Source: Salvelinus alpinus
Taxonomy: Eukaryota; Chordata; Actinopteri; Salmoniformes; Salmonidae
Reading direction: 5' to 3'
NCBI RefSeq assembly: GCF_045679555.1
Contig: NC_092099.1
Span: forward strand, 7,250,576 to 7,314,575
Length of the DNA: 64,000 nt
Under the pieces are notes generated by a model that saw nothing but the letters and a program-made list of their open reading frames with translations, was not told the DNA's origin and ran no database searches. Positions within the stretch are counted from its first letter, which is position 1. Every line of letters starts with the position of its first letter. Both the position numbers and the translations under genes were made by a program. This document shows positions 36,401 to 48,400 of the stretch, in pieces.

Positions 36401-39400
36401 CACACACTTACACATGGATTTTGTATTGTAGATATGCGAGTGGTGGAGTAGGGGCCTGAGGTTCACACAGTGTGTTGTGAAATCTGTGTATGTATTGTTT
36501 TTAAATTGTATAAACTGCCTTAATTTTGCTGGACCCCAGGAATAGTAGCTGCTAATGGGGATCCATAATAAATACAGATACAAATACGGAGGACACATTT
36601 TGGTTGAATGCAGTCAGTTGTGCAACTGACTAGGTATCCCCCTTTCCCTATTGTTATTGTAATGCACGATATTGCTGCATTGTTAGAGGTAGAAACACAA
36701 ACATTTCACTGCAACACCATCTGCAAAACTGTGTACGCAACCAATAAACCTAGATTGTTTTAGAATTTCATATTTTGTTCTGTGTTTTGTTCATTTTGTT
36801 CACTGAAATACAATCCCCCAAAAAGTGTGCATGTCAGCAGGCAAGTTTTCAAGACAGAGCACTTTCAGTACAAAGCAAAAAACTGCCATGATTATGCATT
36901 ATGCACAGTAAGTCTGTACCTGCAGGACAGTGAGGCAGCTCCTCCTTGGGCACGCTGGTCATCCTTTGGAAGTCATCGTGGCAGGCGTTACAGAAGTGAG
37001 TGGTGCCGAAGCAGAAGAACACAGCCACCGAGCAGCAGTACCGGCATTTGTACTCCAGAAAGTCTGTCCCGTGCTTGGAACACATCTGCAGATGGAACGT
37101 GGATGTGTTATTACTACATTGGGAAAGGATGATCAATGGAAACAGGATGTATTCGGAAAGTATTCAGAACCCTGGACTTTTCCCACATTTTGTTACGTCA
37201 AAGCCTTATTCTAAAATGGATTCAATCTTTTTTTCCCGTCATCAATCTACACGGAATACTCCCATAATAACAAAGCGAAAACAAGCTTCGAATTTTTCTT
37301 ATTTATATAAAAAAAAAAAAACGGAAATATCAGATTTACAGTGCATTCGGAAAGTATTTAGACCCCTCAACTTTTTCCACATTTTGTTATGTTACAGCTT
37401 TATTCTAAAATGGATTAAATAAAAACATTTTTCTTTATAAATCTACACACAATACACCATAATGACAAAGCGACAACTGGTTTTTTTTTAACATTTTTGC
37501 AAATTTATAAAGAATTAAGAACTGAAATACTTTTTCTTGCCACTGTATGTAAATAAGGTATGTGAACCCTTTGGAATTATCTGGATCTCTAAATAATTTG
37601 GTCATAAAATTAGATCTGATCTTCATCTAAGTCACAACAGACAAACACAGTCTGCTTATACTATTAAAACACAAATTATTGTATTTTTCTTGTCTATATT
37701 GAAGACATCATTTAAACATTCACAGTGTGGGTTGGGGAAAGTATGTGAACCCCTAGGCTAATGACCTCTCCAAAAGCTAATTGGAGTCCAATCAATGAGA
37801 CGAGATTGGAGATGTTGGTGAGAGCTGCCCTTTAAAAAAAACTCACAAAATTTGAGTTTGCTATTCACAAGAAGCATTGCCTGATGTGAACCATGCCTCA
37901 AACAAAAGTTCTCAGTAGACCCAAGATTAAGAATTGTTGACTTGCATAGAGCTGGAAAGGGTTACAAAGTATCTCTAAAAATCAGTCCACGGTAAAACAA
38001 AATGTCTATAAAATGTAGAAAGTTCAGCACTGTTGCTACTCTCCCTAGGAGTGGCCATCCTGCAAAGATGACTGCAAGAGCACAGCACAGAATGCTCAAT
38101 GAGGTTAAGAAGAATCCTAGAGTGTCAGCTAAAGACTTACAGAAATCTCTGGAACATGTTACCATCTCTGTCGACGAGTCTACGATATGTAAAACACTAA
38201 ACAAGAATGGTGTTCATGGGAGGAAACCACAGAAGAAGCCACTGCTGTCCAAAAACAACATGGCTGCACATCTGAAGTTCGCAAAAAAGCACCTTGATGT
38301 TCCACAGCGCTACTGGCAAAATATGATGTGGACAGATGAAACTAAAGTTGAGTTGTTTGGAAGGAACACACAACACTATGTGTGGAGAAAAAAAGGTACA
38401 GCACACCAACATCAAAACCTCATCCCAACTGTAAAGTATGGTGGAGGGAGCATCATGGTTTGGAGCTGCTTTGCTGCCTCAGGGCCCGGACAGCTTGCTA
38501 TCATTGATGGAAAAATAAATTCCCAAGTTTATCAAGACATTTTGCAGGAGAATGTAAGGCTATCTGTCCGCCAATTGAAGCTCAACAGAAGTTGGGTGAG
38601 GCAACAGGACAGTAGTTCCCAAACTTTGTATAGTCCCGTACCCCTTCAAACATTATAAAAAACAATGAATCTTAACATAATCACTAGTTAACTACACCTG
38701 GTTGATGATATTACTAATTTATCTAGCGTGTCCTGCGTTGCATATAATCGATGCGGTGCCTGTTAATTTCTCATCGAATCACAGCCTACTTCACCAAACG
38801 GGTGATGAATTAACAAGCGCATTCGCGAAAAAATCACTGTCGTTGCACCAATGTGTACCTAACCATTAAAATCAATACACAAGTATATATTTTTAAACTT
38901 GTTATATTTTTTAAATATTGCCTGCTAACATGAATTTCTTTTAACTAGGGAAATTGTGTCACTTCTCTTGCATTCCGTGCAAGCAGTCAGGGTAATATGC
39001 AGCAGTTTGGGCCGCCTGGCTCGTTGCGAACTGTGTGAAGACCATTTACTCCTAACAAAGACCGTAATTAATTTGCCAGAATTGTACATAACATTGAAGG
39101 TTGTACAATGTAACAGCAATATTTAGACTTAGGGATGCCACCCGTTAGATGAAATACGTAACGGTTCCGTATTTCACTGAAAGAATAAACGTTTTGTTTT
39201 CGAAATGATAGTTGCCGGATTTGACCATATTAAATGACCTAAGGCTCGTATTTCTGTGTTATTATGTTATAATTAAGTCTAGGATTTGATATTTGATAGA
39301 GCAGTCTGACTGAGCGGTGGTAGGCAGCAGCAGGCTCGTAAGCATTAATTCAAACAGCACTTTCGAGCGTTTGCCAACAGCTCTTCGCTGTGTTTCAAGC

Positions 39401-42400
39401 ATTGAGCTGTTTATGACTTCAAGCCTATCAACTCCCGAGATAAGGCTGGTGTAACCGATGTGAAATGGCTAGCTAGTCAGCGGGGTGCGCGCTAATAGCG
39501 TTTCAAATCGGTGACGTCACTTGCTCTGATACCTTGAAGTAGTTGTTCCCCTTGCTCTGCAAGGGCCGCGGCTTTGCTTCGAGGGTGGCTGTTGTTGATG
39601 TGTTCCTGGTTCGAGCCCAGGTTGGGGCGAGGAGAGGGACGGAAGCTATACTGTTACACTGGCAATACTAAAGTGCCTATAAGAACATCCAATAGTCAAA
39701 GGTTAATGAAATACAAATGGTATAGAGAGAAATAGGCCTATAATTCCTACAACCTAAAACTTCTTACCTGGGAATATTGAAGACTCATGTTAAAAGGAAC
39801 CACCAGCTTTCATATGTTCTCATGTTCTGAGCAAGGAACTTAAACGTTGTTTTTTTTTAACGCTTTTTTACATGGCACATATTGCACTTTGACTTTATTC
39901 TCCAACACTTTGTTTTTGCATTATTTAAACCAAATTGAACATGTTTCATTATTTATTTGAGGCTAAATTGATATTATTAATGTATTATATTAAGTTAAAA
40001 TAAAAGTGTTCATTCAGTATTGTTGTAATTGTCATTATTACAAATAAATAAATAAATACAATTTGTAAAAAATCGTCCGATTAATTGGTATCGGCTTTTT
40101 TTTGGTCCTCCAATAAATTGGTATGGGTGTTGAAAAAACAATCGGTCGACCTCTAGTTAGGGGAAAAAACAAAACGTGCTCCTGAGGAATGAGTTTGGGA
40201 AACGCTGCCCTAAGGCCTTCTCTGGACCTTTCCCTCTACCCACCTGTGCCCTGGACACATCTGAGCATGCTCCACAGATCAACTCGCTGGGGTCGTAGTC
40301 GTCTCCTTGTCCTGCCTCCGCATCACAGCGCGCCTCTCCCCCAAAGTACGCCTGCAACAGAGGAAGGAAGGGAAGGGGTCAGGGGAGAAGCCTCCTAAAT
40401 AAGTTTATTAGAGACAAGTGAAACTGACACACATCTGTAAAATATATTACTTCCAAAACATTCCATGTAGGGAAAATGTATGCCTGCTGCTACTGTGTTC
40501 CCAAAGGTATAGCTCACTATTTAAGTTTGTTATTTTTTTTATTCACACGACAACACTCTTGCTAAACGACAATAAGTTTAATCTTAAAAAATCCCGATAA
40601 GGAAAACATCCATTCTATGGTCCCGCTTTAAACAACGTGCAGCTTATAAAGGCTTAATAAAGCCTTCATAAACACTACATAAATGTGTAACAAATCATAT
40701 ATAACTATGTCATTCTTTATAAAGGGTTTATAAATGTGGCATAACTGTGACAACCACCAATGTCAAATGTGACATAACCCGAGCGAAGCAGCGATCTAAG
40801 GCACTGCATCGGAGTGCTTGAGGTGTCACTACAAATCCAGGTTCGATCCTGGGCTCTGTCGCAGCCGGCCGCGACCGGGAGACCTATGAGGCGATGCACA
40901 ATTGGCCCAGCATCGTCCGGGTTAGGGGAGGGTTAGGCCGGCTGGGATGTCCTTGTCCCATCGCGCTCTAGCGACTCCTGTGGCGGGCCGGGAGCATACA
41001 CGCTGACGCGGTCGCCAGTTATACAGTGTTTCCTCCGACACATTGGTGCGGCTGGCTTCCTGAGCAGTGTGTCAAGAAGCAGTGCAGCTTGGCAGGGTCG
41101 TGTTTCTGAGTACGCATGGCTCGACCTTTTTGCAGCGATGGGACAAGACTAACTACCAATTGGATATCATGAAATTGGGGAGAAAAAATGATATAAAGTA
41201 AAAAATAGAATCAAATGCTTTTTTAAAGTCGATAAAGCAAGCAAAGATTTTGCCCTCTTTTTTTGGCGGTGGATGTGTTTATTAATTAGTGTGTGTAAGG
41301 TGTATATATGGTCAGTAGTGCGATGGTTGGGGAGAAAGCAATTTTACATTTACTTATTACATTTTTTTCTTGAAGGTTTGAATTCAAAATGCTACAGAAA
41401 ACCTTTCCCAACTTGCTGTCTACGCAAATTCCCCTGTAATTACTGGGGTCTGATTTGTCTCAACTTTTGTGGATAGGGGAGATGAGCCCCTGGTTCCAGA
41501 CACCAGGAAAGCAGCCAGAAGTTAATACCATGTTGAACAATTTAAGCACAGCATTTTGCAACTCAGGTGTGCTGTTTTTCAGCATTTCATTTCTGATGTT
41601 ATCTAGACCAGCTTTCTTTGATTTTATAGATTTGAGCTTTTCATTTAGTTCTTGTTGGGTTACTGGGTAATCGAATGGATTTTTGTTGTTTTTAATGACT
41701 GATTCAAGGATGTTACATTTTTCTTGAATTTCTAATTGGTTCTGTGTTAAGTCTTTTTGTGGGATGTTTTTGTATAGATTATCAAAATAAGTTTTCCAAA
41801 TTCCTTCATCTTGTATCGATAATTCTTGTGGCTTTGTCGTGCTTAAATTGTTCCATATGTCCCAGAACTGATTTTGGTCAATTGCGTTTCCAATTTCATC
41901 AAGTATGTTTATACTGTTTCAGAGTTTCAAAGTATTCATAGCATAGCTCTGGGTTGTTTTGCTGCTTATGTTTTTCATTTGACATTTGTCTTAGGTGTTT
42001 TCTAATTATTTTAAATTTTTCAGAAACATTTCGTTTCTTGTTTCTGATGTTGCATTTCTTTGGTTTTCTCAAATTTGCTTTTGATGCTGCTTTTTGGAAT
42101 ATGCAATTGATGTTTTGAGTAGCCAAATTGACACCTTCATTGTTTTGGTATTGCGAGTTATTGAAGAACTGTATAGAGTTCATCATTTCATTTGAGTTCA
42201 ATGTTTCAATTAATCTCTCTACACTGTTTGGAGCCCATCTGTACGATTGGTTCATGTAGAGTTTATTGGGCTGTTTTTTTGAATGAGTATTGCCGGTTAA
42301 TTTCTTCAGAAACACGATCTGTCTGTGATCTGACAATGGTGTCTGTGGTCGGACAGTGAATGCACTAATGGAGGAGGGGACGATGTCAGTGATGGCATAA

Positions 42401-45400
42401 TCAACTACATTTGTCCCAAGAGCTGAGCAGTAAGTAAACTGACCTAAATAGTCCCCTCTGATTCTACCATTAAGCATGTACAGGCCTAAGGCTCGACAGA
42501 GATGCACTAACTCCTTCCCATTTTTGTTCAGTATTTGGTCAGGATTGTTTCTATTATTTATAATAGGGCAACAGTACAAGGAGGGGTGTCCAAATATGTG
42601 GTGGTTACCTCCCGCATCAGTGTAGTCAGTCTCAGAACCTGTTCTTACATGGAAATCTCCACAAAGAAGCACGTTACCCTCTGCCTGAAATTGAATGATT
42701 TCTGTATGGAGATTGTCAATAAACTGATCATCATAATATGATGAATCTGAAGGAGGAGCATAAGCTGCACATACGTACACATCATTGTCACAATAGATTG
42801 TACCTTTGTTAAGTTTTAGCCAAAATGTGGTTAGTACCTTTTTTCATTTCATTCAGTGCATGAACATGTTTATAACCACGGATATGCGCCTATTCTTGGT
42901 GGTTAAGAATAAGGGGTTTCATGACCTCGTGTGAGTGCACTTCTCCGTCTCGCACGCATTTCCGCAAACAGGTAGTACCCGCTCATTATAAGCAAGCTGA
43001 AGCCAACGTTGTTAATGAATTGGTCAATGCACCCTGTGTTGCACTTCCTACAGATGGATGGACCTCCAGGGCTACAGAGAGCTACTTAAACAATGACAGT
43101 TCATCACATTACCCCAGAGTGGGACATGAGAAGTACCGTGCTACGGAGACAGAGCGCCTAAAGTACGCCTATTTTTCTATTTGCCAGAAAACATTACAGC
43201 ATAGGCCTATACAATGTCTGAGCCATGTTTACATATTGATTGCACACGCATACTGCACTTTATTTTAGTGTTGCTGTTGATGAGTAATCATATGTTCTCA
43301 TCAGGCATTATATGACTCATGATCATATATGTAAATCAGGAATACCAACATTTACCATTTTCTTAGATAAACACAAATTAACTACAGTAACTGTTGGCAT
43401 TTCATACCGAAACCGAACCGTGATCCTAAAACCATAATATGTACCAAACCATGGGTTTGGTGAACCGTTACACCCCAAGTGCCTACCTTTTGGCACTTGT
43501 AGCAGACGTAGTAGGCGTATCGATTCATTGCGAAGCCGGCCGGGTCGTTGTGGAAGCGGGCACCGGGCGTGGTGATGGCCTCGCTCTTGTGCAGCCCCTC
43601 GTACTCCATCCTCATCAGAGCCTTCCTCCGTACGTCCTCAAACAGCTCCTTGATAGGGTCCAGCAGGTCCTTGATGACCGAGTGGTTGATCTTGTTCTGG
43701 GAGGAAAAACGCAACAGCCCAGTCAAGTAAGAGTCCGAGTCAATTCTATCTCCTTTTTTAACTCGGCTGGCACAATGTTAGTTAGTTCAAACTCAGTCAG
43801 AGCTGTTATGATCCAAGCACGTTACATTGAAAATCATGATGATATGAATCTTTGCAAGGTCCATTTGTAAACTCTACATGACACAATTCATTGCCACTCA
43901 TTGGAACTTTTGCTTTGTTTTATTGACCAGATAGGACAGTGAAGAGCAGAACGTAAAGGTAGGAGGAGTGCGAGTCAGAAGGGCAGTAGGTTGGATTTGA
44001 ACCCATGCAATTCCTGTGAGTGCTGAGGTCAGAGGAACTAACCGTTAGACCACATGATCTCTGTTAAACCTATTCATGGTTATGTATGTGTTTTATATTG
44101 CCCTACTACTTGCAAAAATCCCAGTTATTTTAGAAAAGTAAATCCTGTCCAATGTGTGGTGGATACGGTTTCCCATGTAGCCCTTTGTGGTGTAAAGTGG
44201 GTGCGTATCAGGTATCACAGGGTACCTGCGCGCTGCACATACTGTATGCATGGTAACAGAGAGCCTCAATTCTGGTATAAGGGGGAGTGTAATTATGGAA
44301 TACCACTTTTATTTTTGCTAAACACACGGCTAGAAATGCCTTGTGTGCAAGACTAGTGACAAGTACATTTCAGTAAAATAGACAAAAAACCTGAAAAGGG
44401 GCGAGCCCTCCATACAAAGCAACCAAACCAGCGAATCAATAAACAGATGTAAATCCATACTTGGTGCATTTATGAAGGAATAGATGGAAGATAAATCAAT
44501 GGAAACGGGCCGGATGTTCTCCCACTGTTCTAGAACATATTTGAGGCTGTGTATTACTAGATGTTCCAGGGCGACACTGGAGATTGGCATTATATTCACC
44601 ATAGCCTGGCAACAAGCGCGCAGCCAATTTGCTGCGGTTGTCTTTCAACTTCTGGCGCATTGATACACAGCTGGTGATGTGATTAGATATAAATTACATT
44701 TGTCAAAAAACAATCAAATAACTTGCACAGAATTTGAAATGACCTTGTAATTCTCTGGTGAGAAAAGTTATTGAAAAGGATAAGGCTCAACGCTTGCTCA
44801 CTGTTAAAAACTACATTTTATTTAAGTAATAGTTAAAACCTTCACTTTCAGCCTTCATCAATTGATTTTATCTGAAAAAATTTAAGTAGTATAAGCACTC
44901 AGTAGCCGACGTTGGCATAATTTGCATTCCCATAGAATAATAACTGGCGGGTTAGCTAGTTAAATTTGTAGCACAACAGATTGCAAATATCCTAATGTTA
45001 TCTACATAAAAACATGTCAGCACCGTTTCTGTCTTCTGCCATTGGTATTCTGTGTCTAACAACATTGCCCTTTCAAACATTGATCTTCGATTGAAAATAA
45101 ATACAGCCTGTATGGAGAACGATCATTAGATAGTCTAATAAGCTAGTCTAGCTAACCCGCCATGTTACGTTTCCGGCAATGCTAATTATGCTAACGTCGG
45201 CTTCCAAGTGCTTATATTACGAGAAAACGGCACATTTACTTTTTATTTAATTATGGTTTTGCTTGTGTGTCAATGGGCCGGATGTTGAAAGACAACCGCT
45301 TTCCAAATGGCTCGGGTCAAGTGGGCGGGGCTACATAAGTTGAATAGTACCTTGCAAATGGGGCAGGACATGAAGCCGAAGGTGATCCTGGGCCCGAGCC

Positions 45401-48400
45401 AACGGTTCTCCAGAACACGACGGGTACACTGGAGGTGGAACACGTGACCGCAATCCAGCTGAGGAAAAGAACAGAAACCACACATAGAACATCTGGAACC
45501 TGACCTCGAACACATCTATGGCCTAAAGACAAACAAGGTCCTTGGTTCAAATAGTATTTGTATTATTTTCAAACACTTTAGCTAAACATGATTGAACCCG
45601 CCTGGGGCGTTGAAACTAATATAACAGTCCCACAAGTTCAAATTCCACCCATCTGGCTCCAGGCAAAAGAAACTCAAAACAGATTCTAATAAACCCAGGT
45701 GTGAGTCACTGTCTGAATCAAGTATCATAGAGATACAATATAATACTATCAACAAATAGTATTTGTATCGTCTATATACTGTAAATGCAGTTGCCACAGT
45801 ATTGAAGCCATTGGACACAGTTTATCATAGCGCATTGCGCTTTAGTAAGGGCGATAGGTTCAGTATACATCATTTTGCATTTTATCAGAAGGTTGGCTGG
45901 CCCTCTGAAGTAGCGTAGATCAATGCAGTGCGCTCGGTATCTAAAGCCCTCTTGCATAAACTTCTGCCGTACCTTACGTCATTGTTAACGCACTGTACAC
46001 ATGGATTTTGTGTTGTAGATATGTGATAGTAGAGTGGTGGCCTGAGGTCACACACTTAATGGGTTGTGAAAAGTGTTATGAAATGTAATGTCACGTAATA
46101 TTTTAAATTGCACATAACTGCCTTAATATTGCTGGACCCCAGGAAGAGTAGCTGCGATCCTTAATAAATAAAAAATTGTTCAGCTTCAGACATAAGATCG
46201 CAGACCCGGATTCAGGGATGGCTAACCCTGGAGATCCGTTCCATCTCCACTGAGTTAGGTAAATCTGCTTCATTTCTTTTATTAATATCAAGCAGATTTA
46301 CCTAACTCAGTGGAGACGTCCAAAACTCCTTAAAGTTGGTAGTTGGTGCCTCTCGCGCAATTCAGTCCAATTCAGGGCCTTTTTACTGAAGAATGTGTTT
46401 GTTTCACTCTCTGTGTTTTGTGTGTGCTTTTCATGTATTGTGTAATTTGATGTTGATTGATGCGTTCATGCAAAAGAGACCGTGGTTTCAGCATGACTCC
46501 CTGTTTAAATAAAGGTGAAATAAAATGTAATTATGTGTACAGTATAGCGTACCTGGACAGCGGGAGCGGCAGAGAGTGCCTCAGTGAAGCAGATCATGCA
46601 CATGTCGTCGGCGTCCTGTTTCAGGCAGCCTGTGCTCTTGTTGCAGCCGTGCAGACAGGGCAGGCAGCTCTTCTCATTCCTCACCCCGCCACAGAGGTGG
46701 CCGCATGCTTGGGTCTTACTGCACGCCACCTTGGCATACTCCTACAGAGGGCACGGAGGGGAGTGAGGGTCAGACGATGGGCTTTATCGAATACATCTAA
46801 TCAAATCCACTTCATTGAAAGTGCATTTACAATAGCAACACCCTTTGCAGTGCAATACTGTACAGCAGGGTCGGGGGTCAAATTGAGTGAGTGACTAGGA
46901 ATTCAATTCATGAATTGTAGAATTTAAAACACATTTGTATCTGTGTGTAAAACAATACAACACCGGTAGCCAGTTGTCATTGTATTTGAGCTTCACCTTT
47001 TACTATGCCCAGTTGGTTTTATATATGCATTTACTTGTGTACAAATAATTCAACTAAATAATATATATTGAACAAAAATATAAATGCAATATGCAAGAAC
47101 TTCAGCGATTTTATGGAGTTACAGTTCATAGAAGGAAATTAGTCAATTGAAATTAACAGGACCGAGTTTGAGAAACCCTGGATTAGGCTATGGACGGTAG
47201 CCATTCAAAGGTAGTGTGCCTCCTCTACTAGGCATAAGAATGAATGACCAACATGCGCAAGGCATCTTCAGAGGGTTTTGTTTTTTGGTAACGCAAAAGT
47301 AATGTAACATGTTACTTTCCATAGTAAGTAATGTTGTAATTACTTTTTTTTTTTTTTTTTTTTTTTTTAATTTTATCCCCTTTTCTCCCCAATTTTCGTG
47401 GTATCCAATCGCTAGTAATTACTATCTTGTCTCATCGCTACAACTCCCGTACGGGCTCGGGAGAGACGAAGGTCGAAAGTCATGCGTCCTCCGAAGCACA
47501 ACCCAACCAAGCCGCACTGCTTCTTAACACAGCGCGCCTCCAACCCGGAAGCCAGCCGCACCAATGTGTCGGAGGAAACACCGTGCACCCGCCCCCCTCA
47601 GTTAGCGCGCACTGCGCCCGGCCCGCCACAGGAGTCGCTGGAGCGCGATGAGACAAGGATATCCCTACCGGCCAAACCCTCCCTAACCCGGACGACGCTA
47701 AGCCAATTGTGCGTCGCCCCACGGACCTCCCGGTCGCGGCCGGCTGCGACAGAGCCTGGGCGCGAACCCAGACTCTGGTGGCGCAGCATAGCACTGCGAT
47801 GCAGTGCTCTAGACCACTGCGCCACCCGGGAGGCCCTATGTTGTAATTACTTTTAAAGTAATGTTGCCAAACATTGTCCCTAACTGTCTAGCTTTCATTT
47901 CAGAGATTATTAATGAGCTGGACACAGTCAACTGTATGATCCATTTAAAAAATGTAAACCGTTTAGATTTGGTTTTAGTAATTTTAAAGTATATTAAGAT
48001 CGACCTGCGAGCCTGATTGGACCCCCTCGAGGATGTGCCTTTTCACTTTTCTGAAACATAAAAAATATATAGATATATGAAAAGTTATATATAAAAAAAA
48101 TAGCACGATTAGAGAAAAATATATTTTCTCAAGCTTCCAGTAAAGAGATACAGATCTTCCTCTCTGATTATGGCTGAACTATGCCTCTTTTAGCCTCCAC
48201 AAGAGGCTACAATTTCTGTAATAGGTCGCTAGGTGCTGAACTAAGGTAGTTATAGGATTTTAACAAGAGGGTCCAAACATTACATTTGTGGGGCCTCCCG
48301 AGTGGCACAGTGGTCTAAGGCACTGCATCACCGTGCTAGAGGTGTCACTACAGACTCAGGTTAGATCCCGGGCTGTATCACAGCGGTCTAAGGCACTGCA

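Noticed and set aside
47480..47856. Several overlapping GC-rich frames of 100-124 codons
   Set aside because: All fall inside one tRNA-derived SINE. GC-rich SINE bodies commonly give open frames on both strands.
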